Below are positions 35,801 to 47,380 of a stretch of 64,000 nt of DNA, piece after piece (within the stretch, counting starts at the first letter, position 1; the number at the start of each line of letters is the position of its first letter). The stretch spans positions 823,102,896 through 823,166,895 of the forward strand of contig NC_081414.1 in NCBI RefSeq assembly GCF_030272615.1, in the 5' to 3' direction. The position numbers and the translations under genes were made by a program. The notes beneath the pieces are model-generated. The model was given only the letters and a program-made list of their open reading frames with translations. It was not told the DNA's origin and ran no database searches. This DNA is from Cryptomeria japonica (lineage: Eukaryota > Streptophyta > Pinopsida > Cupressales > Cupressaceae).

Positions 35801-36852
35801 TGAATATATCTTTCATGTTGATCAAATCCCACTATCTCCTAAGGTATTCACTCGACAAGAACAATCTATAAACAATTTTCAAGGAATTGGGTGTGAACCA
35901 CCTAGTGTTGTGGCTACTAAATCTGAATGCAAATCTTTTCTAGTGGTGCAAGCATCTCTTGATATCAATAGTCCTAAGAGTGGTTCCAACAAAGAATTTA
36001 TTGAGCATATTGCCAAACCTCTTGAGAGATCACATAGCCTTAACATTTCATCCACTCATTCCATTTCCACTCCTCTCCTAGACTTGGATCAACAAGAATC
36101 ACAAAATCCCTTACTAATTGGCAATAAAAAATCAAGCTTTGAAAAGAAAAATCTAAAAGTCAAAAATAAAGAGACATCCTTCACTCCAAATCAAAAGCAA
36201 AAGCTATTCGACTCTACAAAAATCAAAGTCAAGGATAAAAATCATACGAAAGAAAAAGAACAAGAGTTGATCTCCCCTAATATCAAAATAACTGGGGGCA
36301 AAAGTTCTAATATTTTAAGTCAAAAAGAATATTTGTTGATCCTAAGTCTCCATCATGCTATCCTACTTTCACTTCTTTTTGCGATCATAAGCCTTCATAA
36401 CTCATCAACTTGTTCCACACATACTTTCCCTTCTGGTGATACATCATGGACCTTTAATGGAGCTTCCTCAAAGGAATTTTTTATCAGGGATGCCCAAACT
36501 TCTTTAGGTGACATGCATACGGGCTTGTGTAGTCCACACACTAGTAACTCTATCTCAATTACTTTATCAAGGAAGACAGTCACTCGAGCTACACATCATT
36601 TAGTCAAGGAACGTTGCAATTACAATAATAATGTGAAGCCTCACACATTCGAGGTGGGTAACTTAGTTCTCAAAGAAAATCCTAAAAATTAGCAAGATAG
36701 AGAGAAGAAGGGAAAGTTTGAACCAAATTGGCTTGGTCCTTACATTATTACAATAGACTATGGATCCGGTGCATATCAACTTTGAACTCCACATGGCGAA
36801 CTTTTGGAGGATCCTATCAACAACATGCACCTTAGTAGGTTTTACACATAGA
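32848..36852 (+). pseudogene. Gag, protease remnant and integrase tail of the 28760 element
   Basis: Begins MSAYEYDNDVFFN and passes a TGA at about 33049, a TAA at about 33244 and a frame shift near 33830. It then reads the gypsy Gag core FDKYRGKGDPKAHIRHFF, QAMEWLSQLPPG and FIQHFSYNIE (33840-34000), then MVEMFTQNVNKDIGYDLRK (34130). A linker reads FHKSKGHKKGNCHRLKNII. Protease has VLIDGEVGLNICTMR (about 35310), with Asp-Gly-Glu where Asp-Ser/Thr-Gly is usual, then NILLGHPWIHQIRAIPSTYH (about 35520). After about 35720 there is no RT, RNase H or integrase core. The frame resumes with the GPY/F end, FEPNWLGPYIITIDYGSGAY, and NNMHLSRFYT (36720-36850). The end resembles the same regions of the 51450 element. 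It is a gag-bearing, RT-less derivative with several stops. Confidence 0.85.
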
Positions 36853-38258
36853 TCTTTAGAATATCCTAATTCAAAAATACAAAAATAAAAAAATAAAAAA
36901 ATTCAAAAATACAAAAATAAAATCATAAAATAAAAAATCGTTACTTGGTGAAAACCTAGCAAACAGGCACCTTGTGACACAAAAAAAAATTGGAAAACAG
37001 AAAAAAATTTCGTCCAACGGTGACAACCACTTCGGTGGTGCCCTGGGCAAGTACCATGGTGAAAACTTGGTCATCAACATCATGTGTAGAGACATCGCTC
37101 CTCCCTCCTTCAGGATTCCATTTCATCCTTTCACTTTGCACACACTCACAACCTCTTCATCCATAATAAACCTTACTCATTCCCAAATTGGCTTGTTATT
37201 GATCTACCCAAGATTGGTTAGCCATTCATAATAACATTCCTTTTCACCCCTTTCCGTCCATAATAAATCAGCTCCTATCCATGGCTAAGGAAAATCCTAC
37301 ATCTAGTGATGGGTGTGGAACTAAGAGCATCACACATTCTGAGGAGTACAATTTCTTCCAGTTTTCTTCAATCTATCCACACACAATCCATAATAAAGTA
37401 GCATTTGCATCACCAGTCTGCAATAAAGTTTCGTATTCTCCGCAATTAAGTATCAGTTTCATGGATTCAGTCAGTTTTAGATGAGACAAGCAACAATGGG
37501 CTTCAACAAGTCAAATATTTCAATAGACTCAGGCAACATTATGGTTCAATGCTATCTATCCTTTTGTGAAAGTAAACATTGTTACCATAATCAAATAAGA
37601 CTTATATAAGTGACAAGAGACACTAAAATTGAGGACTATAGTGGATGTTGGTATCGAGTCCTAGTTTTCTTTTGATTTATCTTTTGGTGACATGTCTTTT
37701 AGCTTTTCTGGGATGTCTCTAACTAGAGATTCTATCTCAAGGATGCCTTTGACTAGAAAGGCAAGGATGGGTTATCATCGCCTATTTTTCTTTGTTGTTT
37801 GTGTATTGTTTCTTAGTAGTTCTATGACTTGTCCAAGGATATGAGGACACTGTGAGTCTAGTATGAACTAGGGCATTCCTTGTTTGCAACTCTCTTATCT
37901 CCATACAAATGGGTATAATGACATTCTGGGTCGAACATATATATGGATTGTCATAACTTATTTTTCCATAATAAAGCTCAATGATGATAATGCACAAGAA
38001 GCTCTTTCACTTCCATATCTTCTATCTTCCATCGTCCTTCCTGAGTCTGTGTAGCCTTGTATTACATGACTAAGTATAATGACATACCAAAAATATCTGC
38101 ATTTGATGTAGTTTGCACCTGCATTACCACATATTAACATTTCATACATATAGATATCACAATTGCATCACATCTTGTACACAACACATGTTACCACATT
38201 TTGCATTTTCATCATGTAAATAGTCATTTACATTATCATATTCATCTACATTTCATAC
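36853..38258 (+). other. 3' spacer of the 28760 element, no gene
   Basis: Starts with AAAAATAC/AAAAATAAA-rich sequence, followed by mixed sequence. Short ORFs only. No domain recognised. Confidence 0.55.
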
Positions 38259-38263
38259 ATTCA

Positions 38264-39511
38264 TGTAGCGTCCTAAAATTGTGACACTTGCAATTTCGAC
38301 TGCATTTCGGTCTTCATGATGGCGACGCAACACGCAACCTGAATGGAGACCCCGAAACTTGCTCACGACACCAAAAACTGCATTTTTCAAGCACCCTGGC
38401 CTGAACCTCCTTGCACCCTGCTGTCCCGGGAGGTGGGACCAGAGTGCCCAGCGCCCTGGTCCCTCAGGACCAGGGCGCCCAGCGCCCTGGTCCCTGGGTC
38501 CTATTTTGGGCCCGGTCTCCTAAGGAGATTGCGGGTCTTTTTGTTTGCAATTTGGAAATTATATTTCCTGGTCGGCCTAAGGTCGGGAAAATCAGTCTAT
38601 CAGCCCTAATTGACAAGTATATAAACTACATTTTTCTCTCTCATTTGGCATGAGATGATAAGATAACACATACATGACAGAAAAAGTGTGGAAACTATAC
38701 TCAAGCATTCAAGCATTCAAGCAATTGATCATTTCAAGTCTCCATTCAAGGCTAAGTGTTGCATTCAAGTCAAAGATTCAACCATTGAAGAGGAGATCAC
38801 TTACTACATGCTACTACAACATACAACAAACAACAACATCTAAACCTTCACACATAAGGATACAAACATCCTTAGAACAAGGTATTAGTACTTGTTTCAC
38901 ATTACAGTCATTTACATTTACAGCACTTGCTCATTTCTTGGTTAATTCCAAAACTGGGGTTTGACCTAAAGGCAAACCCCTAATCCCTAACCCCCCAATC
39001 GTCTTCGCTTTTCTGTGTGTAGGTTGCAGGTACGCGGCTGAGATTGAAGATCTGGAATCCTTGTGCAGAGACGAACAGATCCCCCTTCGTTTCGCGGATT
39101 TTTCGGAGGACCGTGGCGCCGGGTGCCATCATCCCAACAACTTTTGCTCAAATTTGCAGGACAGTGCCGTATCGACATTTTACTGCTAATTCCAGGTCTG
39201 TAGCTTCATCCTATATCCCTAACTCAGTTTATAAGCGAATCTTTATGACTTTCTATGCATTCCTAGCTTAATTTCCTTAACAACATTCTTTACAAAAGAG
39301 GGTAGCCTTGCTTTCCTAACCCTTGAAATTCATTTAGTATCCAATCTTACATTGTGTGGGATTGGATCTTATGAGTTTCAACCCCTCTTTTGAATGTAAA
39401 GTCTCTCCCCTAAGTGAAAACCATCGAATCCTAGCGAACCTCCCTTCTCTCTCCTCGGAGTTGGAAGAGGGGAGTGCAACTAGGGTTCGATCGCGATTTT
39501 TCCGCTTTACA
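38264..39511 (+). repeat. Nested solo LTR (TGTAGCGTCC family)
   Basis: 1248 bp, starting TGTAGCGTCCTAAAATTGTG and ending TTTTTCCGCTTTACA. The perfect 5-bp TSD is ATTCA (38259-38263 and 39512-39516). The start and the internal GGCGCC/GCGCCCTGGTCC repeats (38440-38505) resemble the LTR of the 51450 element, so it is a related family. Confidence 0.88.
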
Positions 39512-39639
39512 ATTCACATTTGCATTTGCATAAAAATATAAAACATAAAAGAACAAAAATATTGCATTTCCTCATGTACATATTTGCATCCATATCATAA
39601 ACATCACATAGAAACATACATCACATAGGTACACATGCA

Positions 39640-40690
39640 TATAGTTGTCGTAAAGACGAATCATCTCATATATAGATAATCATAAGTGTCATGATACAAT
39701 GATGTCAAAATCATATGGCTAGAATCACCCGAAGGTGTCATCATACAAAATGGTACAAAACCGATAGATAGGGAGCCCTTTAAGGCTAAGATGAACTCCC
39801 TCCCTCGGAGCCGCTGGCCTCGACGGAGTCTGAACCCTGGAAGGACCCACCCTAGGATCATCTCTCTCGTCCCCTCTGTCTGGTGGTTGTGGAGGACCCA
39901 TGACCCCACCGCTTGATGCTTGTCTCTTGTCCCTCCCTCCAGTGGTCGTTGCTGTCCGCGATGGTCTACGAAAGCTCCTAGCCTGCTGGTCTGGTGGCAC
40001 TGATCCATAGTATAGGTCTCTCTAGTAGCCTATCTCCTCCCCAACTCACAAAACATAGGCCTATCCGGCCCCTATGTCCTCTACTGCCTTCCTCCTTGCC
40101 TTCAGTGCTATCTTAGCCTCTGTATAGTGTTGAATAGTCTGATCCCTATCCCGCTCAGTATCCCTCAGCTGTCTCTTGAGTCTAGTTGTATCCCTCTCTA
40201 AAGTCATCCCCAATCCCACAGCCAATCCTCGTGTCGCCATATCCAAACAGAGGAACCCACTGATCACTCCTACTAGTACTACTGGTAGTGCTAATCTTGT
40301 CTATGTCATGATATCCCAAGCCACGTGTCCAACCCTCATCTCCAATCCTAGATCTTGGAACACTCGTCTTAGTGCATCCCTATCTCTATCTCGATCGTAA
40401 GGAACCAAATACCCATCGATCGGTATCCTCAAAATCCTATATACATCCTCTAAGGTGACTATCATCTCACCCATCAACAAATGAAACATACATCTCTCTA
40501 AGTGCCATCTCTCAGCCAGCACAATCAGCAACCCCATGTTCACCCAAAACTTTGGTACATACAAAATATGTCGCAGGCCCATAGCATGAACCGCTTCTCT
40601 CTCCTTGACTGTCATCTCTGCTCGCAAATGCTGAGTCGACGGGAATCTCTCTCGTGACTCCAGTATAGGTAGGTACTCTTGCAGTCAAGC
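39640..40690 (-). pseudogene. Antisense plant-mobile-domain gene in the 28760 element
   Basis: One minus-strand frame runs from about 40685 to 39725. It opens with a plant-mobile-domain-like block: KFWVNMGLLIVLAERWHLE, then FHLLMGEMIVTLEDVYRILR. Next is a charged coiled-coil-like block (RDTTRLKRQLRDTERDRDQT), then an Arg/Pro/Ser-rich tail (RPSRTATTTGGRDKRQASS). Its stops are TAG after DIMT, TAG after DIGAG, TGA after AYVL and TAG after EIGY; each could come from CAG or CGA by one C-to-T change. Order and composition match the antisense gene of the 51450 element. Plant mobile domains occur in transposon-derived proteins; the role here is unknown. Confidence 0.75.
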
Positions 40691-40699
40691 AAATCAACT

Positions 40700-40870
40700 G
40701 TGTCAATCCTAGTGGTACTCCCTGTTCATCACAAAGTACTACTTTCTATCCTAGTAGCATTCTCTGTTCATCACAAAGTGCGGCTCTTTTTAGTACTCCC
40801 TGTTCATCACAAAGTACTACTTTTTTATCCTAGCAGCATTCCTTATTCATCACAAAGTGCCTTGATCTAT
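40700..40870 (+). repeat. ~50-bp minisatellite, four copies
   Basis: Four copies of a unit containing CTGTTCATCACAAAGTACTA or a variant, alternating between TACTCCCTGTTCATCAC and GCATTCTCTGTTCATCAC. The array sits just upstream of the antisense frame. Confidence 0.85.
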
Positions 40871-41632
40871 CCCATCCTGGGCCTCTGCTTGAGTGTATCC
40901 TCTTGAGTAGTTTCTTGATTGGCAACGTATGTTCTATCACAAAATTGTCAATCCTAGCCCTATCTGCTATTTTGGTCTTCCCTAGAGGACCTGCTTGAGT
41001 GTATCCTCTTAGCAGCTTATCCAATTGATAGCATATGTTTATCATAGAATTGCTGATTCGACCTTGAAGACATAAATGCGCATTCATGACACAAACACGC
41101 CTAGCCAACACAGACACGCCTTAACATTTTCCCCCCCGCTTGACATTTTTTTCGACATACGTAACGTGCATTTATTACCCACCTTGCATGTATTTATGAC
41201 AACATTTAATGTGCCAAAGTACAAGGAGGTTTTGTGGTACTTACCGACTCTCCTGCATCTGCTGGCCTCTGATATCAGTGAACGTGATAGAATCTATGCA
41301 CCGAAGCCATTGCTACTAATTGCTCTTTGCTCCCTCTGCACCCTGATCTCTTAGGTGTGTGGATGACAATGAGGATGTTTTCCCTCATAGTCTATCTTAT
41401 AGACTACCCTAGCCCTAGTCTCTTGTGTCAGTCTTCTTTATCTCGTGACTCTATCACTCTATCCTATCTGGTCAGTCCATTCTATCCTTTATTTCTTATC
41501 AAGAGATTGTTTGTGATCTTTTCAGACATTTTCATCCAATCTCTCGAGGGGGCATATCATTCCCATCTTGGGGCAACTTTGTATCAGTTCATATTATCTT
41601 CTTTGAAACAACGCGACTAGCTACATTGTCTC
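40871..41632 (+). other. 3' untranslated part of the 28760 element
   Basis: No gene seen. It includes a partial duplication of CTGCTTGAGTGTATCCTCTT (about 40882 and 40989). Confidence 0.5.
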
Positions 41633-41646
41633 AAAGAGGGGCAAAA
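41633..41646 (+). other. Polypurine tract of the 28760 element
   Basis: AAAGAGGGGCAAAA immediately precedes the 3' LTR. It would prime plus-strand DNA synthesis. Confidence 0.85.
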
Positions 41647-42416
41647 TGTAGACACCTAAAATTGTCAAGTCTAATTAAATAAATATTTTATTTATTTAAT
41701 TATTTTAGCCTAACTCTTCTATTAATTGAATAAATATTTATTTATTTAATTAATTCATTTATCCTCTTCTAGCCTTATTTCTCATTTAAATAAATACATT
41801 TATTTATTTAAATTCTCCTTTTCCTAAATTAAATAAATATTTTTATTTATTTAATTGATCCCACTTCTTCTATTAATTAAATAAATCTTTATTTATTTAA
41901 TTAATTCATTAAACTTTTCTACCCATGACACATCTCATTCATCTCTTAATTCCTACACTATCTACCCTCTCATTATTTTCTTATTTTCTCTACCTACCCT
42001 CTAATCATAGCCAACCATTTATCTTTTACACCCCTCAATCTTATCCCTCCATTTCTTATAGTGTCTTCTATATAAATAGACGCTTCTTTCATTATCAGAC
42101 CCCCGACTACTCTAGCTTTCAAAATTTCATTTGCGATCAAGCCTACTTGCAACCACTTTTCCACTCTTTGTTGAGCTCTTGTGCACACATAAAATTTGAG
42201 AGAAAATATATCAAGCAAGATCAATGGAGATAGGAAGAATGGAGATTCAAACCCTATTTGACATGTGATGGTATAATCTTTGTGATTTCATTTGATTTGC
42301 ATTATCTTAGGTAATCTTCATATGTTATGGTGGATCTTTGTTGTTGTTAGGCTAGGGTTTCGTGGTTGAATTCATTTAGCCTTTCAATATTGTTTTATCC
42401 ATTTTGACCATAAACA
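41647..42416 (+). repeat. 3' LTR of the 28760 element
   Basis: 770 bp, TGTAGACACC...CCATAAACA, followed by the TSD ATGTT. It is the same length as the 5' LTR, with scattered substitutions. Confidence 0.95.
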
Positions 42417-42421
42417 ATGTT

Positions 42422-43932
42422 AAGTTTACTTCAAATTATGTGGGTCGTACACGTCAAATTTTTTTAAAAATAGTTACGGTCATTAAAAAATTAATTAAAA
42501 AAAATACAAAAAAAACATGCTCATCAATCCTCGGTGTGTTACAAATCATTTCCCAAAACGGTTTGAGAAAATAATTTTAATTGTGTCAAAAAGTGTGGGT
42601 TGTACACATGCATGATATGGTCCTGAAACAGATATTTTTAAAACATAGCTTTTAGAACTCCATTTAAAATGTTATTTTTTATTATGTGGGTATTAAAATA
42701 AATTACATATTTGGAAAGTAGAATCAAGGGGATATCTTTTATATTGCTGACTTTTTCAAAGATTCAATCTCCAAGTGTTTCACAATTTAAGCTCTAATGA
42801 GACAAAACCTGAAAATCAAGGAAAACACTTCCACTTTTTTGCCAAAAAGTGGACTCATCTTCTTGCACTGACCCATTTTACATATTATGCATTTACATAT
42901 ATGTATTCACACACCCACATTTTAAACACAAGAAGAAGAGTGTACGTGTTGTTTTAGCTTTGACATCGCGTACGCACTGCTTACAATAAAGATACCCCAT
43001 ATGGAGTTTTGTTTTAAAAAGACCCCATAGGTGCTGTTTATAGTATAGGGAGCACATATGCTCTTTTGACTATTTAGGCTTGTGAATAGGCCTGGATAAC
43101 AAATCTATGGGTTGGAAGTTTGATTTTCCTCTATTTCCCTCCTTTTTGACGTGTTTTGTTTTATCAACTTGGTTTCTTGACTTTGTCATCATCAGGTTTA
43201 CACTTAATTAAGTGGGTATTTCTAAAACTGCCACCATAGTTTCACCCATCTTATAAGCTTTCTAACCATATAATTGTTTTAAAATTTGAACAATAATAAC
43301 ATATTATTATTGAATTTCTTTTACTAGTGTCTCCATAGTTCTTAGAGACATACATGTACCATTTTTTTAATAACTTTTGATCTACTTATCCAAATTTTTA
43401 AATATATATATATTATAGTCGTGAAATTGATTCTTTAAAATTTAAAAAAAGAAAATTGTATTTTTAATTGTTTTTGTGCAAGTTATGCTTCACACACGAA
43501 CAGGTACCTGATTTTCAGGATGTGCTTCATTGGAAAAAAGAAAAAATAATACTGAACAAAACATTACAAAAAAATACACAACTTATAATTCTCACTCTTA
43601 ACTATCTTTCCACCAAAAGATTTGTCAAAATACTAAATCTAACTATGAATTTTTTGATGCACACGTCAGACACTATGTTATGTTTTTTAGAAAAAAATCA
43701 GGGTCTATTTTTTGTGCATGAAGGATTTGACCCCCTTAATAGAATCCAATTTTGAAACAAATTAGCATTTTGGAAACTAGATTTAGAGTACTAAAATCTT
43801 TGTTCTTTGAGTATCTTCATATCTTGAGTGGATGGCTCTCAACTTTCTCCTCCAAGTTCAGGTTTACTTGATTTCTAAAAAAAAATGTCCACTTATACCC
43901 CCTTTTTGCACACCATCTTGGTGCACTTACCC
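42422..43932 (+). repeat. Right part of a second TIR-element copy
   Basis: 42422-42930 is AT-rich and includes GTGGGTCGTACACG and GTGTGGGTTGTACACATG. From 42940 it contains the TACGCGC motif cluster, and from about 43065 it matches the right-end module of the 9.2 kb element through to TGGTGCACTTACCC. The gypsy element at 28760 was inserted into it. If 27995 is its left end, the copy without the gypsy insert is about 2.3 kb and probably non-autonomous. Confidence 0.7.
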
Positions 43933-44990
43933 ACAAGTAATTACAGATTAGATATAAAATTGTAACTATAGGGAAGAGATGAGGAAGGTGATAAGAACCT
44001 ATGACTACAAACTAGAGCTAGAAAATCGGAGCAAAGTAGCTTCAAGTGAATATGTTATGAGAATGTTGGATTCTAACAAAATAAACTATTCAAGAACCAA
44101 ATTGTTGCTTAGAATATAGCTAAACTTGTCAAAAAAAAAAAATGTTGGAGAAAATCTATCCTCTTCTTTTTGTGCCTATGAAAGGTACATTTTATTATCT
44201 CTATGTATAATATTGCATTCTATATTTATAACTCTTAAACTTATCACGCCCACATAGAAAGAGAAGAAAGATGTTAGGAATAGGGTTTTGCGTAAGTCTA
44301 ACACCAAGTTTGGTATTAACCCTTGAAATCATTTAAAATTCTAAAGTAAAACATTGAATGATATACCTTAGATCCTTTGTAGGTAATTGTAGGTTGATGA
44401 TACAATGCTCTTTGAATGTGATCACAAGCATTAATGTAGTAACATGAGATAATATGACAAGACCCGAATGACCTAATAAAACACACATTCTTGCACGATG
44501 ATTAGAGTAATTTTCTACTCCATGTTGTGTAGATTGTGAAGAATATGGTGGGATGAAATTTTACCTTGACGCTTAATTCTTGGTAATAATGGATTCTTAT
44601 AATATGATTGGATGTAGTGAGATTCAAAATGAATTAGAAGAATGCTCTTATATAGGATTCTCAAGGTGTTTCTTTGATTAGGTTGGTCTTCAATAATGAA
44701 ATTCAGACATTGTGTTCTAAACAAAATAGGTGGGAAATATGCATTGACCCATTCAAATTTAGGCCTAGTTTTAGAGGATAGATGAGTAGTAGATGTCATT
44801 GTTTGGGACAATGGTTCCCCAAGCACCATTGTCTCACCAAAAATAGGTGAATAGGTTAGAGGTGGTGTGCACATATCCTACGATAGAGGTTTGAACCACC
44901 GTGTGAACATACAACATCCATTTCAAGGTAAAAGGTTGGAAATAGGCTTGGATGAGAGAAAAAATGGGTCACACTAAGGTAGGCGCACAA
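43933..44990. other. No gene recognised
   Basis: Mixed AT-rich sequence. A minus-strand ORF of 119 codons (44515-44874) has no recognisable domain. TGTTAGGAATAGGG at 44271 looks like an LTR start, but I found no partner. Confidence 0.4.
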
Positions 44991-44999
44991 AAAATAGTG

Positions 45000-45770
45000 T
45001 AAATTGAACAATGTTACAACTTATGATGCTACAACTCTTAATCCCAACAATCTTACATGAGGTGTTATTTTTGAAAATAACAACACCACTATCAATAGCT
45101 GGGGAAGTTGAAAACCAAGTCTTACATGGAAAAATATGATTAGAAGCACCATAATCTAATAACCATTCTTCGTGATGTTGTAAGGGATTACAAACTAATT
45201 AATTTTCATTGATCATACCTAAACTTGTCTTTACCAAATTTACTTCCTTTTTTGAGTTGTCATTCTCTTCTTTCCATTTCCAACAATACTTCTTAAGATG
45301 CTATGAATTATCTCTCAAATCCTCCCTCTTCTCTATGGATCAACCTCTAACCACCATTACTTCTAGTGTGGACATTTCTACATTAGATTCCCTACGCATC
45401 TCTTCAAACAACAAAGCTCCCACAACAAAAACAAATTCAAGGGTTTTAGTGTGCTCAAGCTAATAGAAGTGGCTAAGTGATTCCACAATTTAGGCAATGA
45501 ACACAATAGAATTGTGCTAGGAGTTATTGTAGATAGACCTTCCCAGTTCTCAGTAGACATATTTGTAGGTTTCTTTGACTTTCTTATCAATGCCTTATGC
45601 ATAGATTTCTACTCTAACGAATCACACATCTTGAGCTTCTAAAGCTAAAATTGTTCTTTTCATTAAATTTTTGCACCTCGAATGTTGTATTTGAAAGAGT
45701 CAACATTTGATACTACAAAATCAACATCGAATACTAGCACACTTATTGCAAAAATAATCACTTGGATACC
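45000..45770 (-). pseudogene. Ty1/copia gag-protease fragment
   Basis: Read from the right, a Gag-like start (VQKFNEKNNFSFRS, about 45690) is followed by SLPKLWNHLATSISLSTLKP (about 45500) and a zinc-knuckle tail (HLKKYCWKWKEE). The protease active region is EEWLLDYGASNHIFPCKTWF (about 45150), with Tyr for Ser/Thr after the catalytic Asp. There are several stops and shifts. A degenerate primer site (AGTGGTATCCAAGTG, minus strand) lies near 45760. Integrase and RT are absent. Confidence 0.75.
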
Positions 45771-45773
45771 ACT

Positions 45774-46525
45774 TATTATGTACGCAGAAGCATAACCATC
45801 GAATTAAATAATGCAACACAAATTAGTTGCAAAAATAATAAGAAAAAAATAAATTGCTATAACGGAAGGATTATAAAGACAAATTTACATAGTAAAACCT
45901 TGGCAATATGCCTAGTAAACATCTACAGGGTAAGGAATTGGTATTCTTATTGCTCAAAGGAAAAACATTTACAATCTTCATAGGTACTCCAAATTCAATT
46001 TTTCCTTACAATTCACATTGAAATTGCTTTTAAAACAAAAAAATATATAGAATAGCTTTAAGATAGCAGCCATCTCGTAAGATAGAAAAAAATAACTTTA
46101 TTCCTTCGAAGAAATTAGGAATTTCATTCCAAAGATAAAAATTGTTTTATTTCTTAAAGATGAGATATGATTTGTTTTCTTATTTTCTCCTTGTTTTATT
46201 GCTTTCATGTTGTCACAATCTAACCATTGTGATATAATGAAGATGGGGCAATAGGAGCTAATGAGGCAGGTGACTTGGAGGGGAAATTGCAATATCACAA
46301 TTTTGTAAGATGGGGGTTGTGTTTAGAAATGGACGTGTCATAGACCAAATGAGAGCAATATAATCGAACAATTCCACATAGGGAAATGTGGAGACAAGCA
46401 TTTCCTAGCCAAAAGATTAAAAAAAGAGTTATAAAAACACATAGCACAATTGAGAAAAGTATGATACTTAAGGAAAAGGAGGCCGCATGATGCATGACTA
46501 AAAGGTGTTCACAACTTAAGTTGGT
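45774..46525 (-). other. Possible LTR of the copia fragment; otherwise unassigned
   Basis: The sequence to the right of the degenerate primer site should be its 5' LTR, but I could not place the outer end. No gene seen. Confidence 0.3.
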
Positions 46526-46529
46526 GCTC

Positions 46530-46865
46530 AATTCCTACTTTGGGTGCCCACCCTAGCCAAGGCGCACGCAAGGTGTGCACCCGAGGCAAATTGAGTGCCT
46601 TGGTGCATTGGGGCAACATCGAGCATGCACTCGGGGCGCCCCAAACATGCACCAGGGCGCACTTGGGCCACATGTGAGCGTAGGCCGGTGCGCCCGAGGT
46701 GGTGTGCGGGCACTACGTGCGCACTTGGGCGGGGAGGGTGCGCACCTAGGCCAGGTCGGGTGCGCACATAATGCCCCATCCAGGTGCATGCATGTAGGCC
46801 GGGCCGGATGCACACCCGACGCCCGAGTGAGGTGTGCGCACCCGGATAGGGTTCACCCTTGACAA
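46530..46865. repeat. GC-rich block with GTGCGCAC-type motifs
   Basis: About 335 bp of strongly GC-rich sequence in AT-rich surroundings. Variants of GTGCGCAC, GTGCACCC and TGGGCG recur many times on both strands. ORFs of 86-95 codons on both strands follow from the absence of AT-rich stops and are not supported as genes. Confidence 0.75.
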
Positions 46866-47375
46866 ATGAAGCGTGCTAACTGAGAAAAACAACATTTACA
46901 CCATTATCCATTCTTAAAACTATTACTTTTTAATTTGCCTATTTTTCAACAAGTGTTTTAAATTCTTTAAATTAGAAATAATAACATTTATTTTCTTCAA
47001 AAGGGAAATCCATGAATACATAGAATAATCATGAATAAAGAAAATATAATAGCAATACTTTAAAATATAACCATTGACTATCGAACAATATTCTTATATA
47101 CTCCTAACAATAATTATTTTTAAAATCTAAATTATTATAACAAAATAGAAATCGTCCACTAATAAAACTCCAAGCGATCCCTTTCCCATACACTTATTTA
47201 CGTCACCTCTTCACCTCATATTTACCCTAACGAGGTAAGATTTACTAAATATAGTTCCAACAGCAGATACTACACCAATGTTGACTGAAAAGTCTGAAAG
47301 GTAAACTGCCTAACCAAGATGATCATCAAATGATAACAGAAATACACAAATGAACCTCACAAACAAGCCAAAACG
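46866..47375. other. AT-rich region downstream of the membrane-protein gene
   Basis: No gene or strong repeat seen. The 3' untranslated region of the minus-strand gene at 47381 is expected here. Confidence 0.5.
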
Positions 47376-47380
47376 GCAAT

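Larger units (their letters stand above)
28760..42416 (+). mobile_element. 13.66 kb Ty3/gypsy element lacking RT and integrase core
   Basis: Two LTRs of exactly 770 bp start TGTAGACACC and end CCATAAACA. A primer site follows the first, and a polypurine tract (AAAGAGGGGCAAAA) precedes the second. The 5-bp TSD is ATGTT (28755-28759 and 42417-42421). The interior holds gag, a protease remnant and an integrase C-terminal remnant, plus two nested solo LTRs and an antisense plant-mobile-domain gene. With no RT it could move only by using enzymes of a relative. Confidence 0.93.

Noticed and set aside
43468-43755. 95-codon ORF, similar to one at 9633-9881
   Set aside because: The similarity follows from the repeated right-end module; the two frames differ by indels and stops and show no protein-level conservation.
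44271-44515. Possible LTR start TGTTAGGAATAGGG
   Set aside because: No matching end, primer site or partner copy was found in the window.
46528-46862. ORFs of 86-95 codons on both strands in the GC-rich block
   Set aside because: Open frames in several frames at once reflect GC content; no domain or splice evidence.
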